64,000 nucleotides of DNA, from contig NZ_BJDY01000002.1 of NCBI RefSeq assembly GCF_005405385.1, forward strand, positions 434,001 to 498,000, given 5' to 3'. This document shows positions 37,249 through 46,573 of this stretch, one piece after another; positions within the stretch are counted from its first letter, which is position 1, and the number at the start of each line of letters is the position of its first letter. Made by a program: the position numbers and the translations under genes. The stretch is from Lactiplantibacillus mudanjiangensis (GTDB lineage Bacteria; Bacillota; Bacilli; Lactobacillales; Lactobacillaceae). The notes under the pieces were generated by a model that saw only the letters and a list, made by a program, of their open reading frames with translations, was not told the origin of the DNA and did no database searches.

Positions 37249-38031
37249 ATGACAAATTTAACTTATAAAGTCTTCATTGACGACACAGCATACACGCAGA
37301 CACAACTCGATCGCTACCAATATGAACGAACATTACATGTTTTACACGAACTGAAGGCACTCGGCGTTGATTTGAGATTAGATAACCAATCACTAAGTCA
37401 TACTGATTTAAACTGGTTGGCTCCTGAAGTTGCCACTAAAATTTCTTATCAAGCACGTACCACTTTAGGCGAAAAAGGTATGTTGCAACTATTCAGAGAT
37501 GTTGAAGCTGATGCCGAACGTCGTTGGAAAGCCTATAATCAGGATTATGATCCCCGGAAGTCACACATCGGCACTACTATTACAGAAGTGTCCGGCATTG
37601 GCTTTCAAGAAACGATGTCGGTTATCAATGGTAGTTTTGACAGCAATGCCGCACTCAGTGTGAATCCAGAACATTATATTATCATTGGTGATATTCATTC
37701 AGGTCAACGTGGCATGGAAGCCTTCGGAATGTTTGGCGAACCCGTCTATGTTCACGGTATTGCCAGCCAAACAATCCCTGGTGGGTTACCCTTCGAGCGT
37801 GATTTGGATTATCCAATGATCGTCTGTGGTCAATTCTTACTCAAAAGTGATGATACGCCAATCCACGTTGGTGCCTGCCACCAGTTTCGACCAAGTGCTA
37901 CTGGATTTACATTAAAATCAACATTTTTCTGTCCCGGCAAAGCGCCGCAAGCAATTGCTGATGGCCACAAATTACATTTTGCAACTGAAATTGTCAATTC
38001 GGCTAAATATGCGTTTATGCATCAACAATAG
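37249..38031 (+). CDS. PhlG-like (DAPG hydrolase-like) protein, copy 1
   Basis: 260 residues. The C-terminal half keeps a set of possible metal ligands: His in NPEHYI, Glu in GMEAFGMFGEP, and HxxxE in GHKLHFATE. This order resembles the zinc site of the C-C hydrolase PhlG; that assignment is by pattern and tentative. The N-terminal 100 residues (DRYQYERTLHVLHELKALGVDL) look helical. It is paralogous to the 61-kb protein with the same ligand pattern and the same kind of divergent TetR neighbour. AAGGAGG precedes the ATG. Confidence 0.6.
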   Translation: MTNLTYKVFIDDTAYTQTQLDRYQYERTLHVLHELKALGVDLRLDNQSLSHTDLNWLAPEVATKISYQARTTLGEKGMLQLFRDVEADAERRWKAYNQDYDPRKSHIGTTITEVSGIGFQETMSVINGSFDSNAALSVNPEHYIIIGDIHSGQRGMEAFGMFGEPVYVHGIASQTIPGGLPFERDLDYPMIVCGQFLLKSDDTPIHVGACHQFRPSATGFTLKSTFFCPGKAPQAIADGHKLHFATEIVNSAKYAFMHQQ

Positions 38032-38092
38032 CTTCACTATATTACCCAACACGGTTTCCAGGACTCAGTTATAATTTCATTTTAACGAAACC

Positions 38093-38127
38093 AACTAGAC
38101 TCAATTACAGAATCTAGTTGTTTTTTT
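38093..38127 (+). terminator. Terminator of PhlG-like gene 1
   Basis: AACTAGA (38093-38099) pairs with TCTAGTT (38113-38119), followed by GTTTTTTT. Confidence 0.8.
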
Positions 38128-38150
38128 AATGTGCTTTCACTAATCTTACT

Positions 38151-38333
38151 CACAAAATTATTACTACCGTTACTCAAGCAAAACATGATTATCGAGCAAT
38201 GGCTGCCTATTTCCAGTCAAAACTGGCCTTGATTATGTTAACGTATGGCTTAGCAAATGAATCTTATGATTATGGTGTACTGGTAAATGCGCTACATCCA
38301 GGTAATGTTAGGTCAAATTTCAATAATGGCTAA
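38151..38333 (+). pseudogene. Short-chain dehydrogenase 3' fragment
   Basis: A 60-codon open stretch ending in TAA reads AMAAYFQSKLALIMLTYGLA (the YxxSK active-site helix), then GVLVNALHPGNVRSNF, the typical SDR strand after it. Start, Rossmann domain and C-terminal part are missing. It is a remnant with no ribosome binding site. Confidence 0.7.
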
Positions 38334-38466
38334 TGATTGTGTATTTTTAATCGTTCGTATGCCGTAGCTAAGCAGAGAGAGCAGCCATTTGTCACACATT
38401 TCGACTATATCTATTCGAAGATGCAAAAAATGTCCTTTATTAATGACAATTCGGCTAAAAAAATAA

Positions 38467-38506
38467 AAGATCAACGACTGCGTTTTTATACCAGTCGTTG
38501 ATCTTC
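38467..38506. terminator. Terminator of the dipeptidase gene
   Basis: AAGATCAACGACTG (38467-38480) pairs with CAGTCGTTGATCTT (38492-38505). On the minus strand TTTTATTTTTTT follows. Confidence 0.85.
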
Positions 38507-38559
38507 TTTCGTTTATATTCCTATTTGACTCTAGGTGAATTTTTCTAACTTTTTTATAG

Positions 38560-39924
38560 TTAATCCAATAAGTCATAGCTTAATTTCATTTGTTGTGATC
38601 CAAGCACAGTCATCTTTCCGAGTAACGCCATCGCATCAGCAAACATTGTTTCAGCGATACGTTCATTAACCGCTTCTAAGTTATCAGTAGGCTTCGTACT
38701 TAATAACATACTTCGCATTTTAGCCATGACCTGTTCCTGAAAATTAGCCACTAATTCTTGATATAGCTCAAAGTTACGATCACCCATTAACGCCAACGTT
38801 TTATTCAACCAAAAAATCGTTTGTGCGTCAAAACTCGTCGGCGTATCACGATAACGCATTGGTGTATCAGTCACATGAGCATAGAAAGGTGCTAACTCAT
38901 TAAACGTATTGGGACCAAAAGCTAACCAATGAACACCTGCCAAATCGGCCGGTACATGATTACGAATTTGTAAGACATGCGTTTCTAAGTTTCTGTTAAG
39001 TGCGATTGCTCGATACTGTTCTTTTTCTATCGAGGAACCGTGTCCATATGGATCGAAGGGTGTGTTTTGATAATGTGAGCTTAATGCCCATTTCACATCG
39101 GATACGGTTAATTTACGACTTGCACGCTGAATAAAAGGCAACTCTTGATCAATAGGCGTTCGATTACTGGTTGGCGTGAAATGCTGCTGGACATACCAAG
39201 CACGGGGGTTATTATAAGCCGTATCTTTTATAGTGGCACTACCAAACGTATGCCGTAAGTTTAACCCTTTTAAGTCAGGATTTAAGTGATGTTCCACAAT
39301 AAAAGCTTCTAAATCTGCAGAACACAATGTCATATCGGATTTTATATCAAACTGATCAATGTTCAACCGATTAGGGGCAATGACATAGGCATCATCAGGA
39401 ATTTTCATGGCAGCCCAGTGGTGACCACCCAAAGTTTCCATATACCAAACTTCATCGCAATCTGAAAATGCAATCCCATTCGCTTCATAAGTCCCATACT
39501 TTTCAAGCAAAGCGCCCAAGCGTTGTACCCCAGCTCTGGCAGAATGAATGTATGGTAACACGATGGTTAAGAAATCAGCTTCTCCTAATCCATTGGCCAC
39601 GAAAGGATCTGCCCCTTGTACTCGGCTATTTGTTGTAATTGTTTCGGTGGCCGTCATTGCTACGTTGGCCCCATTAATGCCAGCCCCCGCCCAAATTCCA
39701 GCCGACGAATCAACATCTGGCGTAGCAGTGTAACTTAACGGACTTGCAGGAAGCGGAACCGTCACACTCGTTAAAATAGCGTGATAGGTTTTCGGCTGTT
39801 GATCAGGAGTCACGACCACAAACTTTTGCGGATTTGGACCATCACCGCCGTCTTCTGCACGCGCAATCATCGTTGAGCCATCCACGCTAGCGTTTTTTCC
39901 GACCAAAAAAGTTGTACATGCCAT
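38560..39924 (-). CDS. pepD: C69 family dipeptidase
   Basis: A 454-residue N-terminal nucleophile hydrolase. After a short N-terminal removal Cys3 ([25 protein letters not shown]) is the catalytic residue. Other family segments are [35 protein letters not shown] and [16 protein letters not shown]. The family is cytosolic and cleaves a broad range of dipeptides for peptide use. GAGGTG precedes the ATG, and it forms a single-gene unit. Confidence 0.93.
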   Translation of the reverse strand: MACTTFLVGKNASVDGSTMIARAEDGGDGPNPQKFVVVTPDQQPKTYHAILTSVTVPLPASPLSYTATPDVDSSAGIWAGAGINGANVAMTATETITTNSRVQGADPFVANGLGEADFLTIVLPYIHSARAGVQRLGALLEKYGTYEANGIAFSDCDEVWYMETLGGHHWAAMKIPDDAYVIAPNRLNIDQFDIKSDMTLCSADLEAFIVEHHLNPDLKGLNLRHTFGSATIKDTAYNNPRAWYVQQHFTPTSNRTPIDQELPFIQRASRKLTVSDVKWALSSHYQNTPFDPYGHGSSIEKEQYRAIALNRNLETHVLQIRNHVPADLAGVHWLAFGPNTFNELAPFYAHVTDTPMRYRDTPTSFDAQTIFWLNKTLALMGDRNFELYQELVANFQEQVMAKMRSMLLSTKPTDNLEAVNERIAETMFADAMALLGKMTVLGSQQMKLSYDLLD

Positions 39925-40106
39925 TTCAACACCTCATTCAAAAAATAATTGATTAATATTTTAACAGATAAGTAATCACAGAACTAATAAAAGTTTTAAT
40001 CAGTGGCGTTATTATTCAGAAAAGCAGTCTCAAAAATGGCGTGATTCATGTCTATTTTTACACAGTAAAACCTGGCATGCCGAGACTTTACTGTAACCTT
40101 TAGTTG

Positions 40107-40140
40107 AAAAAAATCTGTAAAACCAAGTTTGGCTTTACAG
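40107..40140 (-). terminator. Terminator of the AAA ATPase gene
   Basis: CTGTAAAaCCA (40115-40125) pairs with TGGcTTTACAG (40130-40140), and the minus strand ends in ATTTTTTT. Confidence 0.75.
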
Positions 40141-40172
40141 AACTAAATACACTTCCTATATAACTGTTTGAT

Positions 40173-41438
40173 CTAAACCTGTGCCTCGTTGTCTTTATCC
40201 AATAATTCATTTCTATGTTCACGAACATAAGCTTTAAACATTGGATCAAAGTAATGCCACTTATTTCGAGTTTCTTGTGTCAATACATTCATTGACTTTA
40301 GCTTTGACAAAGCAGGGCTAATAGAACTAATTTTCAAATCGGAGTCTTTACGCAATTCATTAACAGCCTTAAGAACCTCTTGACTTGTCATGCTCATTTC
40401 ATCACTGTTTGCCATCACATACAACACATTGTTTCTAACACGAGTCTTCGTTTTATTTCGATTTTTAGCACTTTCCAAAATCTCTTCATAATCTAATTCA
40501 TTAACATCTAAAATGTCATGAATTGCGGTATCAATATGTTCATCTTTAATTTGTAATGTTTCATCGTCAATAGCAGCATAACCTGTCTTTTGTCCAATTT
40601 CATGAACGACTTTACCAATCCCACTTGAGATATAAGTCGCACGTTTAACTTGTTCCTCAGAACTACTTAGTGAAGACTTACGCCAACCATTTTCAAGAAT
40701 AGCATTACTTTCATCATGATTTAAGTAGGGTACTTTAATCGTCGCCAAACGACTCTTTAAAGATTGAACATCATGCCATAATTGCTCAGCAGTTTCCGCT
40801 ATACCGACAAAGATAATTTTAGCATAGGAATTTGGATAATTAATCGCATCATCTGACATATTTTTTGCAATCTCAGCTAACCGTATTCTTAATGGACGAG
40901 CAGCATCCGTTAAGTTCTCCATATCATCCACAATCAATACTGTATTTGTTGTAAACAATACGTTTTCTAAAACTGAGAAGTCATCAGTTCCAGTATAATG
41001 TTCAGTAATCGTTTACTTTGAAACTTTATCTTGAACACCAGCAGAAATATCAAACCATTTTAATATTTTAAGTCCGCCCTTTATGCTTTGACCATTTTCA
41101 TCAGTTTTAATAACTTGCACATCACGTTCCAAGTTTAACTGATTGGCAACATCCGCAATAAAAGATTCAGTTGTTGTTTCATTAGTCATCGTGACACGAA
41201 CATATTTAGTCTGGTATTGTTCTTGCAATCGGCCCAAATTATCAAGTACCATGCTTGTCTTACCTGCACCGGTTGGACCATATACTAAAACTTGGCGACC
41301 TTTTTGTGCAAATTCACGAAAAATTTTCTTATCTAAAATTCCCCGATCAACATAATTATCAACCGCTGGTAAGCTTGGTGTAAACCACTCTCCCAATGAT
41401 TTTTCAGATTGCATTCCTTTTTTTTCGCTCCAAGGCAT
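40173..41438 (-). pseudogene. AAA/ATP-binding protein split by an in-frame TAA
   Basis: About 421 codons in one frame. Walker A GPTGAGKTS is at 54-62. After DISAGVQDKVSK a TAA (41013-41015) interrupts, and the same frame continues TITEHYTGTDDFSVLENVLF, Walker B TVLIVDDMENL, a helical domain and a C-terminal winged helix (SPALSKLKSMNVLTQE through WHYFDPMF). The layout resembles Orc1/Cdc6-like or STAND-type archaeal-style ATPases found in prokaryotes. GGGAGCGA precedes ATG 41438. The downstream part could restart internally, but no good ribosome binding site is visible. Confidence 0.8.
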
Positions 41439-41651
41439 CTAAAATCGCTCCCTTCTGTATAGTCCTCGTATATAAAATATTATGTGTGTAATAAATATTA
41501 TATGCTATATTGTACCATTAATTACGCGTGCATGACTCGTGAACCAATCGTCTCTAGATCGTGCAAAAAGAACGACGCTAGCTTTTCCTAGTTGCTGGGA
41601 TTGTTATTAAGATTTTAGTTAAAGTAACAATTTACAAAAACGTTTTTTCAA

Positions 41652-41918
41652 TTATGCACCTAGCACTGCACACGCTTTAAAATAGGCTTTTAAAATCTGC
41701 TTTTTATCCGCTGGCAATTTTTGATAAGGACAATTTTCAATCGCCCCTTCTAACGAATACAACAATTGAATACAGGCAGTTGGATCTTGCGCTTTAATTG
41801 CCGCAAAGGCCGCTTGACTCCCTTGCTGTGCAAGATCCTGCGGTGTTTCAATCCCCGCTTGAATTAATTTTTGCGCCAATACTTTCCCAATGTTTGGTAA
41901 TGCCATTAAGTCTTTCAT
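41652..41918 (-). CDS. TfoX C-terminal-domain protein
   Basis: 88 residues, only the TfoX_C helix-hairpin-helix domain: LMALPNIGKVLAQKLIQAGIETPQDLAQQGSQAAFAAI, then CIQLLYSLEGAIENCPYQKLP. Full TfoX/Sxy proteins have an N-terminal domain as well; stand-alone TfoX_C proteins exist and their role is unknown. Its ATG overlaps the preceding stop (TAATG), with GAGGAAG upstream, so it is translationally coupled to the Zn-ribbon gene. Confidence 0.88.
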   Translation of the reverse strand: MKDLMALPNIGKVLAQKLIQAGIETPQDLAQQGSQAAFAAIKAQDPTACIQLLYSLEGAIENCPYQKLPADKKQILKAYFKACAVLGA

Positions 41919-42175
41919 TAGCGATCTTCCTCTTGATAATGTGCTTGCCACGCCGGTAATTGCCGCATGCTAGCATCGACTTGCGCCACTGCGACCGCGC
42001 GATCAAGGCCTTGCGTCTTTACCATTAAGTTTACCAGCCGGTGTTGATTCTCTTCAAAACTGCACATACGCCCATCCGGTCGCGTACAATACTTACAGTA
42101 ATCTAGATCTGGATTGCCTTGCGCAAAATCACTCGCTTGCCGCATCGGCATACCACAAGCAATACATTTTTTCAT
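41918..42175 (-). CDS. Zinc-ribbon domain protein
   Basis: 85 residues. The N-terminal putative zinc ribbon reads MKKCIACGMPM, then LDYCKYCTRPDG and MCSFEEN, giving two CXXC pairs plus another Cys. The helical C-terminus (LVNLMVKTQGLDRAVAVAQVDASMRQLP) is typical of this small family, which often sits with TfoX_C or AraC-type partners. AGGAGG precedes the ATG. Middle gene of TetR-Zn ribbon-TfoX_C. Confidence 0.85.
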   Translation of the reverse strand: MKKCIACGMPMRQASDFAQGNPDLDYCKYCTRPDGRMCSFEENQHRLVNLMVKTQGLDRAVAVAQVDASMRQLPAWQAHYQEEDR

Positions 42176-42186
42176 TAAATTTCCTC

Positions 42187-42741
42187 CTAGCTAATAAGCC
42201 GTTCAAAGGTGTCAATTAATGTGTCTCCGTATCGGGCTAATACCGATCCGGTTGGTGCGAACTGTTCCGAATTAAGTAAATAATACTGGACTAACCCTTG
42301 CCACGTATTGAACAACAGTCCCGGTGCGATCGACTTAACTGAGGTGGTTGCTAAGGCCGCCTGAAAATGAACCGCCACCGTTGCTTGTGCCGCGACCAAT
42401 ACTTGTTTAGCCGCCGCAGGTAATGCATCTTGTTCGCTAATGAACCGCCGATATAACGCTTCATACTTGGTCAATACCGCGATATGTTGTTGTAAAAAGT
42501 CGGGTAATGAAGTTGCCGCGTCGGTTGCCGTCACCAATGGCGTACAAACTTGCTGTACCATCGCAATTAGTAAGTCATCTTTAGTCGGAAAATGGGCAAA
42601 GATCGTGCCATGTGAGACATGAGCTGCTTTTGCAACAGCTAACGTAGACGTGCTTAAGTTCTGCTCTGCATAGACTTGCATAGCCACGTCGACAACCTTG
42701 GCACGCGTTTGGCTTTTTTGTAGTTGTCGTTGATTCGGCAT
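42187..42741 (-). CDS. TetR/AcrR family regulator
   Basis: 184 residues with the helix-turn-helix at about 12-58 (KVVDVAMQVYAEQNLSTSTLAVAKAAHVSHGTIFAHFPTKDDLL). GGAG precedes the ATG. It leads the operon with the Zn-ribbon and TfoX_C genes, and a perfect 26-bp dyad stands 13 bp upstream of its start, a strong sign of autorepression. Confidence 0.9.
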   Translation of the reverse strand: MPNQRQLQKSQTRAKVVDVAMQVYAEQNLSTSTLAVAKAAHVSHGTIFAHFPTKDDLLIAMVQQVCTPLVTATDAATSLPDFLQQHIAVLTKYEALYRRFISEQDALPAAAKQVLVAAQATVAVHFQAALATTSVKSIAPGLLFNTWQGLVQYYLLNSEQFAPTGSVLARYGDTLIDTFERLIS

Positions 42742-42754
42742 TTAATCATCTCCA

Positions 42755-42780
42755 TTTCATTGAGTCGCAACTCAATGAAA
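42755..42780. promoter_or_regulatory. TetR operator
   Basis: A perfect dyad of 11-bp arms, TTTCATTGAGT and ACTCAATGAAA, with a 4-bp centre (CGCA), directly upstream of the TetR gene. Confidence 0.75.
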
Positions 42781-42861
42781 TTGTAGAACTTTAATCATTA
42801 AATTGCAACCCTAACAAAAAAGCCGCTAACCGATTAACTCAGTTAACGACCGCTAATTAAA

Positions 42862-43902
42862 TTAGTCACTAATTACCAACAACGACTTAATTGCTTTGCG
42901 TTGATCCATGGCTTCATAAGCTTGTTGCACGTGATCTAAATCAAACCGTTGCGTAAAGACTTTACCAGGATGAATCTCGCCTTTTAATACGGCGTCTAGT
43001 AGCGTTTCGCGATCATATGTTGTAACAGCGGCAATCCCACCGCGTAAGCCAATATTGCGCCAGAACAAGTCATTCGTATTCATCGTGGCTTTTTGTGGGA
43101 CACCAACGCGACCAACGACAGCTCCGGGGCGGCCAACTTTGACGGCCGTATCAACCGACTGCTCCATCCCAACACATTCTAAGACAGCATCGGCGCCACC
43201 ATCCGTTAAAGCCATGACGCGTTCAACCGCTTCATCGCCACGTTCAGGCACAATATCCGTTGCGCCAAAGGCTTTAGCCAACTTTTGACGGTCTTCATGC
43301 CGACTCATGGCAATGATGCGTTTGGCTCCTAATAATTTTGCACCAATCACTCCACACAACCCAACAGCGCCATCACCCATCACAACGACAGTGTCGCCAG
43401 CTTTGACTTCCGCCATTTTAGCCGCATGGTAGCCGGTGGCCATGACATCGGACAAGGTCAACAAATCGTTTAATTGATCATCGGTATAATCACTAGGTTG
43501 CCCTGGAATCTTCACTAACGCCCAATCGGCATTCTTAAATCGTAAATATTCCCCTTGATAGCCCACGACTTCTTTATCATCTGAATCGCGATTCAAACAA
43601 TCACCATCAAAACCGGCTAAACAAGCGGCACAGTGTCCACAACCATGCGTAAATGGCGCAATCACAAAGTCACCGGGTTTGACATTAGTGACGTCATCAC
43701 CGACAGATTCCACGATTCCAATCGCTTCATGACCAACGGGTGATGGTTCACGTTTAGAAATGCCACGATACCACCATAAATCTGAGCCGCACACACATGC
43801 CCGGACAATTTTTAAGACGGCATCGGTTGGCTTTTCGACTGTTGCTTTGGGTAAGTCTTGTGCTTCAACTTTACCTGGTTCAACAAAAAATGCTGTTTTC
43901 AT
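42862..43902 (-). CDS. Zinc-dependent alcohol dehydrogenase
   Basis: A 346-residue medium-chain dehydrogenase. Catalytic zinc ligands are Cys38 (CVCGSD) and His58-Glu59 (GHEAIG); the structural zinc site is Cys88, Cys91, Cys94 and Cys102 (GCGHCAACLAGFDGDC). The cofactor motif is VVVMGDGAVGLCGV. The second-shell pattern resembles IMP-type alcohol dehydrogenases of lactobacilli. GGAGGT precedes the ATG. It is separated by a terminator from the TetR gene upstream, which may still regulate it. Confidence 0.93.
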   Translation of the reverse strand: MKTAFFVEPGKVEAQDLPKATVEKPTDAVLKIVRACVCGSDLWWYRGISKREPSPVGHEAIGIVESVGDDVTNVKPGDFVIAPFTHGCGHCAACLAGFDGDCLNRDSDDKEVVGYQGEYLRFKNADWALVKIPGQPSDYTDDQLNDLLTLSDVMATGYHAAKMAEVKAGDTVVVMGDGAVGLCGVIGAKLLGAKRIIAMSRHEDRQKLAKAFGATDIVPERGDEAVERVMALTDGGADAVLECVGMEQSVDTAVKVGRPGAVVGRVGVPQKATMNTNDLFWRNIGLRGGIAAVTTYDRETLLDAVLKGEIHPGKVFTQRFDLDHVQQAYEAMDQRKAIKSLLVISD

Positions 43903-43973
43903 GTTAGAAGACCTCCGTTAATTAATAAGTTCACTTTACACCTTAAAGTCCACTTCAAGGCAAGCGGAACACT

Positions 43974-44011
43974 CAAAAAAACAAGCATTTAGGTTAACGA
44001 CCAAATACTTG
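43974..44011 (-). terminator. Terminator of the TetR gene at 44 kb
   Basis: On the minus strand CAAGTATTTGG and CCTAAATGCTTG pair with one mismatch, followed by seven Ts. Confidence 0.75.
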
Positions 44012-44020
44012 CGTTGCTAC

Positions 44021-44581
44021 CTATTTCATCAATGCTTTAACCACTAGGTCAATGGCTTGCGTCAAACTAGCCGCGTCATCATCGGCTGTTTGCAAAATCA
44101 ACGTTGGGACACTTGCAAAAGCGGCTAATACCGGTATCGGCGCATCCACAATCTTATCATCGGCCTGCAACCGCTGATAGAGCGTTAATAGTGGCCCGGG
44201 TGCTGTGTTACCACTCGCTTTAGCCGCGTCATCTAATAATTCTTGACTCGTCCAAAGGGTTGAAACAAAATGCGATTCTTTGGGAAATTCTCGTGCTCGA
44301 TCCACTGAAAATTGTAACATCGCGCGTAGTTGCGCCGTTACATCGTCACCGGCCGCCGTGATTGCCCCAGCCAAGCCACGATGTAAATCATCTTTAACTT
44401 CTTCATAAAGTCGACTTAAAAGATCCGTTTTATCTTGATAATACAAATAAATGGTTGCCGGACTAACCCCAGCTTCTTTAGCAACTTTAGCCGTCGTCAT
44501 ATTGGCTAAGCCGATCGTATCACACAACTCAATCACCGCTTGTTTGATCGCTTTGACCTTGTTTTCATCTTTAGTACGCAT
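44021..44581 (-). CDS. TetR family regulator
   Basis: 186 residues. Helix-turn-helix at about 10-55 (KAIKQAVIELCDTIGLANMTTAKVAKEAGVSPATIYLYYQDKTDLL). GAGGTG lies before the ATG. It is upstream of, and on the same strand as, the alcohol dehydrogenase, but a terminator lies between them. Target unknown. Confidence 0.88.
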   Translation of the reverse strand: MRTKDENKVKAIKQAVIELCDTIGLANMTTAKVAKEAGVSPATIYLYYQDKTDLLSRLYEEVKDDLHRGLAGAITAAGDDVTAQLRAMLQFSVDRAREFPKESHFVSTLWTSQELLDDAAKASGNTAPGPLLTLYQRLQADDKIVDAPIPVLAAFASVPTLILQTADDDAASLTQAIDLVVKALMK

Positions 44582-44641
44582 CTCGTCACCTCATTATTAG
44601 CTTCTATGCAATACTAACTAATCATTCAGTTATCGTCAACC

Positions 44642-44677
44642 AAAAAAAGCAACGATCCGCGGGCTAAGATCGTTGCT
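44642..44677 (-). terminator. Terminator of the ABC-TetR operon
   Basis: AGCAACGATC (44648-44657) pairs with GATCGTTGCT (44668-44677). On the minus strand seven Ts follow. Confidence 0.85.
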
Positions 44678-44684
44678 CATTCAT

Positions 44685-45338
44685 TTAGTTACTTGGTGCC
44701 AAACCACGCATCAAGAAAGCAACTGCTTCTTGACTAGCCTGGTCGATATCAAACGATTGATCCGTCTCCATAATTATTCGTGGCATGACGTACCCCATCA
44801 TGGTGCTTGCCATATATTGCATAATCCGACTAGTGGACCAAGCAATAATTTCCCCATTTTGCTTAAATTGATCAAAGATTCGGCTCAAATTGCCTTGGAT
44901 CAGTAGTTGCCAGCGATCGCCAACAAGTTCAATCAGCTGAGGATTACGAATAATCTCTTGGATAAAAATTTTAATTTGGCGTTGATTTTCCATAGCAAAG
45001 GTCATTCGATCCTTAATCAAATAAGTAATAAACGCTTCAAAATTCGCGAATGTATTTACCTTAACCTCTTGGAAAAACTCTTCAAACGCCATCGGGACGA
45101 CCTGAACAATAAACGGTTGTAAAATAGCATTTAAGATCCCTTGCTTGGTCTTAAATTGCTTGAAAACAGTGCCTTCTGCAACCCCAGCTCGCGCCGCAAT
45201 TTCGCTACTCGTCGTCCGATCAAAACCTTGCGTTGAAAACAGCTCTAAACTCGTTTTCAAGACCCGCTGCTGTTTGATGGACAAGTCTGACTCAGCCAAC
45301 GTTTTTTCAAATAGCTTTTCAACACTATTAACTTGCAT
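44685..45338 (-). CDS. TetR family regulator of the ABC exporter
   Basis: 217 residues. Helix-turn-helix at about 24-70 (VLKTSLELFSTQGFDRTTSSEIAARAGVAEGTVFKQFKTKQGIL). ATG 45338 with AAGGAG at 8 bp is preferred to GTG 45347. It is the third gene of an operon with the ABC ATPase and permease, a common arrangement for a drug-exporter repressor. Two GTGAGT-type dyads in the operon promoter are its likely sites. Confidence 0.88.
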   Translation of the reverse strand: MQVNSVEKLFEKTLAESDLSIKQQRVLKTSLELFSTQGFDRTTSSEIAARAGVAEGTVFKQFKTKQGILNAILQPFIVQVVPMAFEEFFQEVKVNTFANFEAFITYLIKDRMTFAMENQRQIKIFIQEIIRNPQLIELVGDRWQLLIQGNLSRIFDQFKQNGEIIAWSTSRIMQYMASTMMGYVMPRIIMETDQSFDIDQASQEAVAFLMRGLAPSN

Positions 45339-45381
45339 CAAAGTCACTCCTTATTTTTAAACGACTTAGCAATCACGATCA

Positions 45382-46572
45382 TTAAACCTTCCGATAACGA
45401 CGTAACCCGACAATGTTTAAAATCGTCAATACTACGAGGAAGATTAACAACATCCCGATATTAAAACCAAGATCCATGATTGACGTCCCCCGCATGATAA
45501 TTGAATTAACGGCATCGCCAGAATACTTCAATGGAATGATGTAAGAAATCCCTTTAATCCAGTTGGCCATTGAATCGAGCGGAATTAATCCGGAGAAGAA
45601 AATTTGTGGCACAATCACGATTGGAATGAATTGCATCATTTGGAATTCGGAATTGGCAAACGTTGACAGTAAGATCCCGAAGGCCAATGCCACTAACGCC
45701 AACAGCAAGTTAATTATTACCACACTAACGAGGCTGCCGACCACTTCAATCCCTAATAACCAAACCGTGACCATAACGATTTCAATCGTTTGGATAATGG
45801 CTAAAATACCATAACTTAACATGTACCCAAAGACAATTGATGACCGTTTCACGGGGGTCGCGAGTAACCGATCCAACGTCCCCGTAGTCCGTTCTTTTAA
45901 TAACGCCATCCCGGAAATCAAGAAGACGAAGAAGAACACGAAGAAGCCCATTAAGATTGGTAACATTTTGGCGAAGTAACCAGTATCCTTGTCACCATAA
46001 ACATAAGAATTGGTGATTTTGGGTGTCTTTTGACTCGTTGACTTAGTTGCCATATTGTTGGCAGTTGCTTTAGTACTAGTCGTCTTTGCCGTTGTTTGAC
46101 TGGCAGCGGCTTGTTTTTGTAGAGCTTGCAATTGTGCTTGTAATTTCATCGTTGCCTTGGTGCTTTGTTTCAACGCACTTTTGAGTTTGTTAATACTGGT
46201 TGTGGTGACCGCATTTTTAAACGCTAGCTTAACTGTCGCCGTTTTAGTTGAGTCGGTGTTGGCGTACGTTAAATGGTAGTTGTTCCCATTCTTTTTGATG
46301 ATGGCATCAACTTTGTCATCCTTCAACGCCTTTTTAGCTTTAGCTTTAGTCGTGTACTTTTTAACGCTGACGTGCTTGATTCCATCGAGTTCTTTATTCA
46401 ACGATTTGGTAACACCAACCGTCCCAATGCTGACATCGGTCGTTGAATTCGTATTAAAAATCACACTCATTAGTAACATAATCAAGATTGGTGCAATAAA
46501 CATTAACGCTAATGTTCGTTTGTCCCGGAATAATTCCTTCAGGACCCGGTTCATAATGGCAATTGTTCGCAT
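45382..46572 (-). CDS. ABC-2 type exporter permease
   Basis: About 396 residues. One N-terminal helix (LALMFIAPILIMLLMSVIF), a large external domain of about 170 residues including a Thr/Lys/Ala/Ser low-complexity linker (about 150-190), then five C-terminal helices with the ABC-2 pattern LLKERTTGTLDRLLATPVKRSSIVFGYML. ATG 46572 overlaps the end of the ATPase gene. The family exports drugs, peptides or lipids; the substrate is unknown. Confidence 0.92.
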   Translation of the reverse strand: MRTIAIMNRVLKELFRDKRTLALMFIAPILIMLLMSVIFNTNSTTDVSIGTVGVTKSLNKELDGIKHVSVKKYTTKAKAKKALKDDKVDAIIKKNGNNYHLTYANTDSTKTATVKLAFKNAVTTTSINKLKSALKQSTKATMKLQAQLQALQKQAAASQTTAKTTSTKATANNMATKSTSQKTPKITNSYVYGDKDTGYFAKMLPILMGFFVFFFVFLISGMALLKERTTGTLDRLLATPVKRSSIVFGYMLSYGILAIIQTIEIVMVTVWLLGIEVVGSLVSVVIINLLLALVALAFGILLSTFANSEFQMMQFIPIVIVPQIFFSGLIPLDSMANWIKGISYIIPLKYSGDAVNSIIMRGTSIMDLGFNIGMLLIFLVVLTILNIVGLRRYRKV

Positions 46573-46573
46573 A

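Noticed and set aside
38313-38576. 87-residue minus-strand frame between the SDR remnant and the dipeptidase
   Set aside because: It runs through the terminator hairpin and has no start signals; judged a chance frame.
42800-42860. Terminator for the alcohol dehydrogenase
   Set aside because: A T run follows a partly self-complementary stretch, but the arms do not pair well enough to call.
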